Assembly: GCA_934463175.1 (NCBI GenBank) | Contig: CAKSIW010000032.1 | Location: 1 to 27,858 of the forward strand | Source: an uncultured Clostridia bacterium | GTDB lineage: Bacteria > Bacillota > Clostridia > Monoglobales > Monoglobaceae | DNA length: 27,858 nucleotides | Reading direction: 5' to 3' | Shown: piece by piece, positions 1-8,162 of the stretch | Layout of the letters: every line of letters begins with the position of its first letter | How positions within the stretch are numbered: position 1 is the first letter of the stretch | Position numbers and translations under genes: made by a program | Notes under the pieces: generated by a model | Told to the model about the DNA's origin: nothing | Databases searched by the model: none | Seen by the model: only the letters and a program-made list of their open reading frames with translations

Positions 1-1
1 A

Positions 2-292
2 ATGAGGTTCATTCCGCAAAAGAATACGGGCGGTGTCAAGTCCGCAAAGCTTGAGGTTGACCTTCGCGGAATGCTGCTTGAAGAGGCTTTGATGGAGGCG
101 GATATGTTCCTTGACCGTTCGGTTATGGCGGGACTTTCGACAGTTACGATAATTCACGGAAAGGGAACGGGGGTTCTCAGAAACGGGATACAGGATATGC
201 TCAGGCGGCATCCGCACGTTAAAAGCTTCAGAGCCGGAAAATACGGCGAGGGCGAAAACGGCGTTACGGTTGTTGAACTGAAAAACTCATAG
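2..292 (+). CDS. mutS2: MutS2 C-terminal Smr domain (5' end outside window)
   Basis: This is the last 96 codons of a gene that enters from the left edge. The visible part is an Smr domain: an LDLRG-like motif (VDLRGMLLEEA, about residues 19-29), the nuclease-associated HGKGTGVLR motif (about 52-60), and a closing GENGVTVVEL strand. In MutS2 this domain follows the MutS-like ATPase core and acts on branched DNA or collided ribosomes. The ATG at position 2 is probably an internal Met, since no ribosome binding site can be seen and the preceding linker is typical of MutS2. A stand-alone Smr protein cannot be excluded without the upstream sequence. It ends 35 bp before the TTG start of the TetR-type gene, so the two could be co-transcribed. 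Confidence 0.85.
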   Translation: MRFIPQKNTGGVKSAKLEVDLRGMLLEEALMEADMFLDRSVMAGLSTVTIIHGKGTGVLRNGIQDMLRRHPHVKSFRAGKYGEGENGVTVVELKNS

Positions 293-311
293 AGATTTGC
301 ATGGATATGCA

Positions 312-317
312 GAGGAG
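312..317 (+). promoter_or_regulatory. Ribosome binding site that sets a TTG start
   Basis: AGGAGG followed by a 10-base spacer to TTG at 328. It rules out the upstream in-frame ATG at 301 as the main start of the TetR-type gene. Confidence 0.7.
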
Positions 318-327
318 GTGCGTATTA

Positions 328-888
328 TTGCCGAGCTTTACCAAGAATGCGATTAAAAGCTCTTTCATGAAGCTGCTTAACTCAACCCCTTTTGATAATA
401 TAACGGTGAAAAATATAGTGGACGACTGCGGAATAAACAGAAACACATTTTACTATAATTTTGATGACATTTATGCGTTGGTTGATGAAATTCTCCGTGA
501 CGAGAGCGGGAAAATTGCGGAAGAACACATGCCGCACAAGTCGTGGAATGACGCGCTTTTGCAGGCGGCGGATTTTGCGCTGAAAAACAAACGGGCGGTG
601 TTCAACCTATATAATTCATCAAAGCGTGTTCAGCTTGAAAAGTATTTGCAGAACGTGATTACCCGTGCGGTCGGTGATTTTGTCCGCGAGGAGGCAAGCG
701 GGGAGAATATCTGTGAAAGTGACATATGCTTTGTTGCGGATTTCTACAGCGGCGCACTTCTGGGACTCATAAACCGCTGGCTGGACAGCGGAATGCAGGG
801 AGATATTGAAGCTATTATAGGTAAAACGGGATTGCTTTTTGACGGAAACATAAAGCAGGCTTTGAAAATTATTTCACAGGCGGACTGA
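328..888 (+). CDS. TetR/AcrR family transcriptional regulator
   Basis: The protein is a 186-residue one-component regulator. Residues 1-50 form a TetR-type HTH: FTKNAIKSSFMKLL, then FDNITVKNIVDDCGINRNTFYYNFDD, with the recognition helix NRNTFYYNF. The C-terminal part (about 60-186) is all-helical, as in the DhaS-like TetR subgroup, and its ligand cannot be read from sequence. I chose the TTG at 328 because AGGAGG at 312-317 lies about 10 bases upstream; the ATG at 301 has no ribosome binding site and would place that Shine-Dalgarno sequence inside the coding region. It precedes a membrane protein, an MMPL exporter and a surface protein on the same strand, so it probably controls that export unit. 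An imperfect dyad overlaps its stop codon. Confidence 0.85.
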   Translation: MPSFTKNAIKSSFMKLLNSTPFDNITVKNIVDDCGINRNTFYYNFDDIYALVDEILRDESGKIAEEHMPHKSWNDALLQAADFALKNKRAVFNLYNSSKRVQLEKYLQNVITRAVGDFVREEASGENICESDICFVADFYSGALLGLINRWLDSGMQGDIEAIIGKTGLLFDGNIKQALKIISQAD

Positions 889-924
889 AGTCAGACATTT
901 CTGCGGATTTGTCTGATTTTCAGT
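884..924 (+). terminator. Imperfect inverted repeat after the TetR-type gene
   Basis: ACTGAA-G-TCAGACA (884-897) pairs with TGTCTGA-TT-TTCAGT (910-924): 13 base pairs with a small asymmetric bulge and a 12-base loop. It overlaps the stop codon of the TetR-type gene and is not followed directly by a T-run. It may therefore be a weak terminator or processing hairpin, or an operator for the regulator placed upstream of the promoter at 983. Confidence 0.45.
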
Positions 925-982
925 CATTTGCTGTCATATGCATAAAATTTATGCATGAGTCTTTTTTTAACCGTTGATTTTT

Positions 983-1011
983 TTGAAAAAACGGATAAAA
1001 TAAGTTATATA
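983..1011 (+). promoter_or_regulatory. Putative sigma-A promoter of the export operon
   Basis: TTGAAA (983-988), a 17-base spacer, then TATATA (1006-1011). It sits 27 bases upstream of the HdeD-like gene, in an A/T-rich stretch. Confidence 0.6.
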
Positions 1012-1037
1012 CGTAATGCAGGAAAGGAAAGAACGAT

Positions 1038-1571
1038 ATGGATAAGGGTTTCAAAAGAACATACACGGCAGCGGCGGTTCTGTTCATAGTATGCGGTGTT
1101 TTCATGCTTCTGCGTCCGCTCGTGTTTGCATATGCGCTCTGCTATATTGTCGGCGGTGTTTGCATTGTTCACGGTATTATGCGTCTTGTCGGGTATTTTT
1201 CAAAGGATTTATACAGAATTGCCTTTCAGTTTGATCTCGCTCTCGGGGTCGCGTCAATACTTCTCGGAATTGTCATTGTGTTTAATTCCGAGGGCTTCAT
1301 GACACTGATTCCCGTTTTGATAGGGATATTCACCCTGTTGTCGGGTGCGCTTAAAATTCAGTCTGCCATTGACGCAAAAAGATTCGGACTTTCAAAGTGG
1401 TGGATAATTCTTGTGATGTCCGCGGCGGCAATGGCTCTGGGCATTTTCCTGATCGTCTGTCCGTTTGAAAGCATAGCGGCAATGGTGTGGGCACTGGGAG
1501 TGACCCTGATTCTTGACGGAATACAGAATTTGTCGATTTTGTTTTATGCGGTAAAATATAAAAACAAATAG
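1038..1571 (+). CDS. HdeD/DUF308-like multi-pass membrane protein
   Basis: A small hydrophobic protein of 177 residues with about six predicted membrane helices arranged as repeated helix pairs separated by short loops (for example AAAVLFIVCGVFMLLRPLVFA at the N-terminus and MVWALGVTLILDGIQNLSILF at the C-terminus). Glycine-rich helices with R/K-containing short loops match the HdeD/DUF308 family, whose members are linked to acid or envelope stress; the molecular function is not established. The start is supported by GGAAAGGA at 1021-1028, 9 bases before ATG. It is the first gene behind the promoter at 983 and lies 80 bp upstream of the MMPL gene, so it is probably part of the same envelope unit. 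Confidence 0.75.
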   Translation: MDKGFKRTYTAAAVLFIVCGVFMLLRPLVFAYALCYIVGGVCIVHGIMRLVGYFSKDLYRIAFQFDLALGVASILLGIVIVFNSEGFMTLIPVLIGIFTLLSGALKIQSAIDAKRFGLSKWWIILVMSAAAMALGIFLIVCPFESIAAMVWALGVTLILDGIQNLSILFYAVKYKNK

Positions 1572-1581
1572 CCGGAAACAA

Positions 1582-1616
1582 GCAGTCTGTCTTTCAAAAA
1601 ACGCAAGACGGACTGC
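1582..1616 (+). other. Intercistronic hairpin
   Basis: A 12-bp stem (1582-1593 with 1605-1616, one G-U pair) and an 11-base loop lie between the HdeD-like and MMPL genes. There is no T-tract, so an attenuating or mRNA-stabilising hairpin is more likely than a full terminator. Confidence 0.5.
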
Positions 1617-1651
1617 CGGATTCGGGCAAAACATCGGAAAGGTTTGATAAT

Positions 1652-4093
1652 GTGTCACAGAAAAACAACGACAGCTCATTTTTAGCAAAGGCGGCAACGT
1701 TTATCGTTGACAAACGCAACATATTGCTTTTGCTTTATGCTGCGGCTTTTGTTTTTTCTCTTTTTTCACAGAACTGGATCAGCGTTTGCAATGATTTGAC
1801 GGCGTATCTCCCGTCCGATACCGAAACCCGAAGGGGTCTCGATATTATGGACGAGGAGTTTGTTACGCTTGCAACCGACCGCGTCATGGTGAGCAACGTT
1901 ACATATCCTGAAGCGGAGGATTTAAGCAAAAAGATTGAGGCACTCAAACAGGTTGAAATGGTGGATTTTGATGACACCGAGGAGCATTATAAGGAAGGCT
2001 GCGCTCTTTATGACGTGACAATGACGGGCGAGGCAGGCGACAAATCCGTTAAGGAAGGATATGACGCAATCCGTGAGCTGCTCGGAGGCTATGATTCATA
2101 TATTCAGGAAAGCGATGTTGATTCATCGGCATCACTTGCGGACGAAATGACGCTGATTCTTGCAATTGCGGCGGTGATTATCGTTGCCGTGCTGACGCTG
2201 ACTTCACAGACGTATATGGAGGTTCCCGTTCTTCTGATTACCTTTGTGGTCGGAATTGTGCTGAACAAGGGAACAAATTTTGTGTTTGATGAGATTTCGT
2301 TTGTGTCGAACTCGGTGACTGCGGTGCTGCAGCTGGCACTGTCAATCGACTATGCAATCATTATGATTCACCACTACAGCGAGGAACGCGAGACACATGA
2401 CCAGAGGCAGGCGGTTATCATGGCACTGTCAAGATCCATTGTTGAAATATCGTCAAGCTCGCTGACCACGGTTTCGGGTCTCATGGCTCTCATGTTCATG
2501 CAGTTCAGAATCGGTTTTGATATGGGCATGTGTCTCATAAAGTCAATCATATTCAGCTTGCTCTGCGTGTTCACGCTGATGCCGTGTCTGCTGATGATTT
2601 TCGGAAAATATATTGATAAAACACATCACAAAAAGCTTTTGCCCGACATCTCCAAGTTCGGAAATGTTGTGTATAAGCTGAGAATGATTGTTCCGCCGAT
2701 TTTTGCGGTTGTGCTTGTTGTGGGATATTTTCTCTCGTCAAACTGTCTTTATACCTATAATGCAAATTCATCGGAAACAAGCCGAAAGAGCGAAAATCAG
2801 ATTGCAAAGGAAATGATTGAGGAATATTTCGGTTCAAGAAACCTTGCGGCTCTTGTGTTCCCGACGGGAGATTATGACAAGGAAAAGCGGCTGATTGCGG
2901 AGCTTGAACAGCATGAAGAGGTTGACTCAATCACAGCTCTGTCCAGCGTTGAGGCAAAGGACGGTTATGTGCTGACCGACAAGCTCACTCCGAGACAGTT
3001 TTCGGAACTGATGGACGTTGACATAAAAACTTCAAAGCTGCTTTATTCAATCTATGCGGCAGACAATGAGGACTACAGCAAGCTGATTACAAATCTGAAC
3101 GACTTCAAGGTTCCGATTATCGATATGTTTATGTTTGTCTATGATTTGAAGGAGGACGGATATGTTCATTTTGATGATGAGTTGAATGAAGATCTTGATG
3201 ATATGTATCATCAGCTCATGACTGCGAAGAAACAGCTCAGCGGCGAAAAATATTCGCGAATGCTTGTATATCTCAATCTGCCGATGGAGAGCGATGAAAC
3301 CTTTGCGTTCATTGATACGGTGCATTCGATAACGGCAAAGTATTATGACAAGTCATTCTTTGTCGGAGATTCAACAAGCTGCAAGGATCTTGCGGATTCG
3401 TTTGCAACCGATAATGTGGTTGTGTCGCTCTTGTCTGTGCTGTTCGTCATCATCATACTGTTTTTCACGTTCAAGAACGCGGGGCTTCCCGCACTGCTGA
3501 TTCTTGTCATACAGGGCAGTGTGTGGCTGAACTTCGGAATGACATATATCCGCGGAACGAATATGTTCTTCCTGAGTTATTTGATAGTAAGCTCAATTCA
3601 GATGGGTGCAAACATTGACTATGCAATTGTAATTTCAAACAGATATATGGAACTGAAGCAGAGTATGAGCATCAGAAAGGCAATGAGCGGTGCGCTGAAT
3701 TTTGCATTTCCGACAGTGCTCACCTCGGGAAGCATACTTGCGGCGGCAGGATTCTTAATCAGCAAGCTTTCGACTGAGCCGTCGATTGTTTCAATCGGAA
3801 CAACGCTTTGCCGCGGAACGCTGATTTCAATGTTTCTTGTTATGTGCGTGCTGCCTGAAATTCTGCTTCTCGGCGACATCATTGTTGAAAAATCCGGTGT
3901 GAACATTAAGGTTCCGGAAATTGTCAGAAAGGAAACCGGGCGTTTCTATCTGAACGGGCGTGTCAGAGGTCACATTGACGGCTTTGTTGATGCGGAGATT
4001 CACGGTCTTGTCCGCGGTGATATGGACGCGATTGTGAATATTGACAATATATCAAAGGATACGGAGGTGCCAAGCGATGAGAATGAAGAATAG
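1652..4093 (+). CDS. RND/MMPL family transporter
   Basis: A complete 813-residue MMPL-type RND exporter with the usual internal duplication. TM1 is near residues 24-45, followed by a large extracytoplasmic loop (about 46-165), TM2-6 (about 166-320), TM7 near 350, a second large loop (about 370-585) and TM8-12 (about 590-745). Each half carries the Asp-Tyr pair of the family's proton relay: SIDYAII in the first, NIDYAIV in the second. The GTG start at 1652 follows GGAAAGG at 1636-1642; the ATG at 1650 is out of frame. Family members export lipids, siderophores or other envelope molecules using proton motive force; the cargo here is unknown. The C-terminal cytoplasmic tail (about 755-790) holds two glycine-spaced repeats resembling a bactofilin-type beta-helix, which is unusual for MMPL proteins. 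The 3' end overlaps the next gene by 17 bp. Confidence 0.93.
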   Translation: MSQKNNDSSFLAKAATFIVDKRNILLLLYAAAFVFSLFSQNWISVCNDLTAYLPSDTETRRGLDIMDEEFVTLATDRVMVSNVTYPEAEDLSKKIEALKQVEMVDFDDTEEHYKEGCALYDVTMTGEAGDKSVKEGYDAIRELLGGYDSYIQESDVDSSASLADEMTLILAIAAVIIVAVLTLTSQTYMEVPVLLITFVVGIVLNKGTNFVFDEISFVSNSVTAVLQLALSIDYAIIMIHHYSEERETHDQRQAVIMALSRSIVEISSSSLTTVSGLMALMFMQFRIGFDMGMCLIKSIIFSLLCVFTLMPCLLMIFGKYIDKTHHKKLLPDISKFGNVVYKLRMIVPPIFAVVLVVGYFLSSNCLYTYNANSSETSRKSENQIAKEMIEEYFGSRNLAALVFPTGDYDKEKRLIAELEQHEEVDSITALSSVEAKDGYVLTDKLTPRQFSELMDVDIKTSKLLYSIYAADNEDYSKLITNLNDFKVPIIDMFMFVYDLKEDGYVHFDDELNEDLDDMYHQLMTAKKQLSGEKYSRMLVYLNLPMESDETFAFIDTVHSITAKYYDKSFFVGDSTSCKDLADSFATDNVVVSLLSVLFVIIILFFTFKNAGLPALLILVIQGSVWLNFGMTYIRGTNMFFLSYLIVSSIQMGANIDYAIVISNRYMELKQSMSIRKAMSGALNFAFPTVLTSGSILAAAGFLISKLSTEPSIVSIGTTLCRGTLISMFLVMCVLPEILLLGDIIVEKSGVNIKVPEIVRKETGRFYLNGRVRGHIDGFVDAEIHGLVRGDMDAIVNIDNISKDTEVPSDENEE

Positions 4094-7000
4094 GATTTCG
4101 GCAATGCTGCTTGCGGTCGTCTTTGCGGCTTCAATATGCCTTCCTTCGCTCATGGCTTTTGCCGATGACAGCGTGATTACAATTGAAAGCGGAGAACAGC
4201 TTGCGGCTTTTGCGAAAAAGTGTAAGTCTGATTCGTGGTCGAGGGGGAAAACGGTGAGACTTGAGGCGGATATTGATATATCCGACACGGATTTTTCCTG
4301 CATACCGACCTTCGGAGGTACGTTTCTCGGAAACGGGCATACGATTTCGGGCTTGAATATAAAATCAAAAGGGTCAAACCTCGGTCTTTTCAGATATATT
4401 CAAAACGGTGCTGTGGTTGACGGCTTGCATGTGAAAGGAAATGCAGCACCGGAGGGCAGCAGAAAGAACATCGGCGGAATTGTCGGCGAGAACAGCGGAA
4501 CGGTTGTGAATTGCTCATTCAGCGGAAATGTTTCGGGAGACGCAAACATCGGCGGAATATGCGGCTATATCACAGAAAGCGGAAAGGTCTCCGGCTGTGA
4601 ATTTGACGGCATTCTTGCGGGCAAGAGTTATTCGGGCGGAATTGCGGGTCAGAACTTCGGCTTGATTGAGAATTGCAGTAATTCGGGAAGCATAAACACA
4701 AGAGACAGTGAGGAGAAGAAAACAATACAGGATATTGACCTTGATGTCTCAAACATCAGAACAACCGAAAATATTGACGCGGCAACCGATACGGGCGGAA
4801 TCTGCGGATATTCAAAGGGCAGAATCATCGGCTGCGAGAACCGCGGCGATGTCGGTTACAGGTCTGTCGGATATAACACGGGCGGAATCTGCGGACGTCA
4901 GGCAGGGTTCATCTCAAACTGCACGAACCGCGGCACGGTGAACGGCAGAAAAGATGTCGGCGGTATTGTGGGTCAGGCAGAGCCGTACATACTGCTTGAA
5001 TACACAGAGGACGCCTTGCAGCAGATTAATGATGTGTTTGCAAGAATACGGGATATTATGAAAAACAATGTGCTGGTGTCGGACGATGACCTCTGGGACA
5101 GCCTTGACAGATTGGATACGGGTACAAACGGTGTCACGGATACGACACAGGGTATTTCGGATAATGCGGAGAAATATGCGGACAGTCTGGCAGACAGCGT
5201 GAATGACGCGTCGGAGCGTCTGCACAAGGCTCTTGATGACTCAACGGAGGCACTGGACAGCATGGCGTCGGGTGCGGATAAGATTTCGGAAGGAACCGAG
5301 GCTCTGCGCGAGAGCTGTGATTATCTCAAGCACGCGATTGATGTGATTGAAAACGCGGGTGACAATCTTGACAGTGCATTGTCAATGCTGCAAAAGTCAA
5401 CAAGACGTCTTTCACAGGCGTTTGATGAGCTTGAGGATTGTGCGGCGTCACTGGAGGACGGCACGGAAAAGCTGATTGCGGCATTGAAGGAGCTGTCAAA
5501 GGCTATTGATGACAAAAACAACATAACAGGAAAATCAAAGGACGTTTGGAACAGCCTTATCGTGGTTCAGGAGGCACTGTACGGTATCGGAGGCGCGGCA
5601 GATGACATTGCGGATGCTGCCGACAGCCTGGTGAAGGGCGGATATGCAGACCCGGCGGATATAAGCGGAACGATAGACTCACTCAGAGAGCTTGCAGCGG
5701 CATACCGTGCAATTGCAAAGGCACTTTCGGCGGTGGGCGATGCTTGCCTGACAATTGCGGAGAGCTTCGACATATATTCGCTTAAATCTGCTATGTCGAT
5801 GTTTGGAAAGGGTATGGATTATCTGTCAAAGGCAATTGGTTCAATGCGCTGGACGATTGATGATTTGAGAGAGCCGAGTGACGGCTCGGACGGTCTTGCT
5901 GACAGCATACGCAAGGCAACGGAGAAAATGCAGGACGGCTTGAAAAGCTTTGAGGGCGGAATGGATGATATTTCACTGGCGGTGAGACGGTTTTCGGATA
6001 TTGCCGAGGAGATGAATGCCGGCGGAGTGATTAAAATTCCCGTTGCATCCGAGGTGTTCGGAAGCAGTTTTGACGACTTTTTTGACGCAGTCAGAGGAGT
6101 TCAGGACGAGCTTTCGGAACTTAAATCAATTCTGAGAAAGAAAAAGAACAAGCTTTCCGATGATATAGACGATTTGAGTGATGAGCTGTCGCGCGCATCG
6201 GATATTATGTCGGACGCATATGACGATCACATTAAGGCAGACGATGACGGGTTTGTTGAGGATATTTCAGACACCGCATATTCGGGAGATGTGCGCGGCA
6301 GAATTGAGGAATCTCAGAATCTCGGCACTGTTGACGGGGATATAAACGTGGGCGGTGTTGTCGGTTCAATGGCAGTTGAATATGACTTCGACCCCGAGGA
6401 CGATGTGAAAAACAGCGGCGAGAAGTCGCTGAAGTTCACCTATAAAACAAAGTGTGTTGTCAGACGATGCAGAAATGACAGTCCGATCACCTCAAAGAAG
6501 GATTATTGCGGAGGCGTTGTCGGCAGAATGGATTTGGGCAGCGTGCTTTCATGCGAAAACTACGGAGACATAAAAAGCGATGACGGAAACTATATCGGCG
6601 GAATTGCAGGAATGTCGGACACGGTGATCAGAAATTCCGCTTCAAAGTGCGGCTTGTCGGGAGTTGACTATGTCGGCGGCATTGTCGGGCAGGGGTCAAC
6701 CGTTTCAAATTGCTATGCATTGGTGAGTGTTTTTGATTTCGGCGAATGCGCCGGAAGCGTTGCAGGCAGTCTTGACAAGGAAGAATCATTGAAAAACTTC
6801 TTTGTGAGTGACACCCTCGGCGGTGTTGATGATGTGAGCTATGACGGAATTGCTGCGGAAACCGATGTTGACAGCTTTGTCGGATTTGTCAAGTCGGGCT
6901 TTGACACAGATGTCACATTCACATTGACGTTTGTATGCGATGATAAGGAAATTGCAAGGGTGCCGTTCACATATCGGGAGTCGATACCTGATGGCAGAAT

Positions 7001-7553
7001 ACCAAAGGTTCCGAACAAAAAGGGATATTACGGGAAATGGAGTCAGTATGACTTCAGCGATGCAAGATATGACGCGACAATAACTGCTGAATATTTCAGA
7101 AGTGTTGAACTGCTTGAATCGTCAGTAAAGCGCGAGAACGGAAAAGCGGTTGTGCTGGTTTGCGGTGCATTTTCAGATGAGGCTGCCGTGACGGCTGTGC
7201 CGAATAAAACCTATCCCGCGGCGTTAAACGGGAAAAAGGTCTATGACAGCTATGCCGTTGAAATCAGCAGCGCGTATAACGAAAAATATAAAATCCGTTA
7301 CCTTCCGATGGAAAAGAAAAAAAGCAGCATATATGTCAAGTGCGGTGACAAGGTTCAAAAGGTTAATGTGAAAAGCTTTGGAAGCTATTTTGAATTTGAG
7401 ACAGGCGACAGCAGCTTCACAATATATGAGGTTAAAAAGAGTAATGCTCCGATTGTGATTTTGTGCTTTGTCGGTGCGGCATGCGTGCTGATTGTTGTGA
7501 GAAGGATAATCAGAAAAAAGAAAGCAAAACGGCTCGCAGAAAAAGAAGAATAA
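4077..7553 (+). CDS. Large membrane-anchored surface protein: GLUG repeats split by a long coiled coil
   Basis: A 1158-residue exported protein. A signal peptide (about residues 1-28, MRMKNR then a hydrophobic core ending AFA) is followed by GLUG-type repeats with GG(I/V)(V/C/A)G cores near residues 131, 158, 185, 238, 268 and 293. Next comes a heptad-rich, strongly helical and acidic region of about 420 residues (312-731), then more GLUG cores near 757, 811, 839 and 865. An InlB/Listeria-Bacteroides-like beta domain (about 946-1006, with a GYYGKW motif) follows, then a further beta region and a single C-terminal TM helix (about 1124-1145) with a basic cytoplasmic tail. ATG 4077 is favoured by GGAGGTG at 4063-4069, inside the MMPL gene; the 17-bp overlap implies translational coupling. 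It is probably the extracytoplasmic partner of the MMPL pump. The coiled coil recalls YhgE/Pip-like and MmpL insert coils. Its exact function is unknown. Confidence 0.85.
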   Translation: MRMKNRISAMLLAVVFAASICLPSLMAFADDSVITIESGEQLAAFAKKCKSDSWSRGKTVRLEADIDISDTDFSCIPTFGGTFLGNGHTISGLNIKSKGSNLGLFRYIQNGAVVDGLHVKGNAAPEGSRKNIGGIVGENSGTVVNCSFSGNVSGDANIGGICGYITESGKVSGCEFDGILAGKSYSGGIAGQNFGLIENCSNSGSINTRDSEEKKTIQDIDLDVSNIRTTENIDAATDTGGICGYSKGRIIGCENRGDVGYRSVGYNTGGICGRQAGFISNCTNRGTVNGRKDVGGIVGQAEPYILLEYTEDALQQINDVFARIRDIMKNNVLVSDDDLWDSLDRLDTGTNGVTDTTQGISDNAEKYADSLADSVNDASERLHKALDDSTEALDSMASGADKISEGTEALRESCDYLKHAIDVIENAGDNLDSALSMLQKSTRRLSQAFDELEDCAASLEDGTEKLIAALKELSKAIDDKNNITGKSKDVWNSLIVVQEALYGIGGAADDIADAADSLVKGGYADPADISGTIDSLRELAAAYRAIAKALSAVGDACLTIAESFDIYSLKSAMSMFGKGMDYLSKAIGSMRWTIDDLREPSDGSDGLADSIRKATEKMQDGLKSFEGGMDDISLAVRRFSDIAEEMNAGGVIKIPVASEVFGSSFDDFFDAVRGVQDELSELKSILRKKKNKLSDDIDDLSDELSRASDIMSDAYDDHIKADDDGFVEDISDTAYSGDVRGRIEESQNLGTVDGDINVGGVVGSMAVEYDFDPEDDVKNSGEKSLKFTYKTKCVVRRCRNDSPITSKKDYCGGVVGRMDLGSVLSCENYGDIKSDDGNYIGGIAGMSDTVIRNSASKCGLSGVDYVGGIVGQGSTVSNCYALVSVFDFGECAGSVAGSLDKEESLKNFFVSDTLGGVDDVSYDGIAAETDVDSFVGFVKSGFDTDVTFTLTFVCDDKEIARVPFTYRESIPDGRIPKVPNKKGYYGKWSQYDFSDARYDATITAEYFRSVELLESSVKRENGKAVVLVCGAFSDEAAVTAVPNKTYPAALNGKKVYDSYAVEISSAYNEKYKIRYLPMEKKKSSIYVKCGDKVQKVNVKSFGSYFEFETGDSSFTIYEVKKSNAPIVILCFVGAACVLIVVRRIIRKKKAKRLAEKEE

Positions 7554-7601
7554 GAAACGGTGAAAAGTCAGCCGCAGAGCCGCGGCGTTAATCAGGAAAT
7601 G

Positions 7602-7642
7602 AAAATTCCGCAGGATCAGAAAAAGTCCTGCGGAATTTTTTT
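7602..7642 (+). terminator. Rho-independent terminator
   Basis: A 14-bp perfect stem (7602-7615 with 7626-7639), a 10-base loop and a run of seven T. It closes the export operon and separates it from the BlaI unit. Confidence 0.92.
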
Positions 7643-7689
7643 GTGCAAACCGATATAGTTTGCGAAATAAATTTGCTGAAAAAAACGTA

Positions 7690-7718
7690 TTGACAAATGT
7701 AGCTGACCATGTTATACT
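7690..7718 (+). promoter_or_regulatory. Strong sigma-A promoter of the blaI-like operon
   Basis: Consensus TTGACA (7690-7695), a 17-base spacer and TATACT (7713-7718). The -35 box overlaps GACA-AA-TGTA (7692-7701), one mismatch from the TACA-N2-TGTA dyad recognised by BlaI/MecI/CopY proteins, so repression by the downstream regulator is expected. Confidence 0.82.
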
Positions 7719-7719
7719 G

Positions 7720-7748
7720 ACTATAGTAGCTACGAGTGTAATTACACT
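7720..7748 (+). promoter_or_regulatory. Cluster of palindromes, candidate BlaI operators
   Basis: Three perfect palindromes follow the -10 box: ACTATAGT (7720-7727), GTAGCTAC (7726-7733) and AGTGTAATTACACT (7735-7748). They cover the likely transcription start and the early leader, a usual place for BlaI-family operators. Which one is bound cannot be told from sequence. Confidence 0.55.
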
Positions 7749-7785
7749 TAACAAAAATTCTGTGAGTCACGAGGAGGCATTTGAT

Positions 7786-8157
7786 ATGTCAAATGTAAAA
7801 CACACAATCACCGATTCGGAATACAGTATCATGAAAATTCTGTGGAACTCGGAAAAGAAAATGACTGTGTCTGATGTGATGGGAGTTCTTGACGGAAACG
7901 ACTGGACACCGTCCACGGTTTCAACCTTTTTGCAGAGACTGTTAAAAAAGAATGTAATATCATGCGAGAAAAAGGGAAACACAAATTTATATTACCCGAT
8001 TCTGAAGCAGAATGATTATGATATGTCCGAGACGGAGAGCTTTTTGTCAAAGATATATAAAGGCTCGGTTAAAAATCTTGTTGCGGCACTCTATGAGAAC
8101 AAGAAGCTTTCCAAAGAGGATATGTCGGAGCTTAAAAGTATGTTTGATTTGGAGTGA
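7786..8157 (+). CDS. BlaI/MecI-family (penicillinase repressor) transcriptional regulator
   Basis: A 123-residue winged-helix repressor. The N-terminal DNA-binding domain (about residues 5-75) shows the family pattern: ITDSEYSIMKILW, then MTVSDVMGVLD, then the recognition helix TPSTVSTFLQRLLKK and a wing ending LYYP. The C-terminal helices (about 80-123) form the dimerisation region, which in BlaI and MecI contains the cleavage site used for induction. The ATG at 7786 has GAGGAGG at 7771-7777 and a spacer of 8. It is followed directly by an M56 protease gene, the conserved BlaI-BlaR pairing. It probably represses its own operon through the palindromes at 7692-7748. No beta-lactamase or penicillin-binding protein gene is next to it, so the inducer need not be a beta-lactam. 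Confidence 0.93.
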   Translation: MSNVKHTITDSEYSIMKILWNSEKKMTVSDVMGVLDGNDWTPSTVSTFLQRLLKKNVISCEKKGNTNLYYPILKQNDYDMSETESFLSKIYKGSVKNLVAALYENKKLSKEDMSELKSMFDLE

Positions 8158-8162
8158 TAGCT

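Noticed and set aside
2..4. ATG at position 2 as a true gene start
   Set aside because: The sequence reads as the linker-Smr end of MutS2, and the start is an artefact of the window edge.
301..327. ATG 301 as start of the TetR-type protein
   Set aside because: It has no ribosome binding site, and the strong AGGAGG at 312-317 points to TTG 328.
7660..7785. N-terminal extension of the BlaI-like protein
   Set aside because: This stretch holds the promoter and palindromes, and GAGGAGG at 7771 sets the start at 7786.
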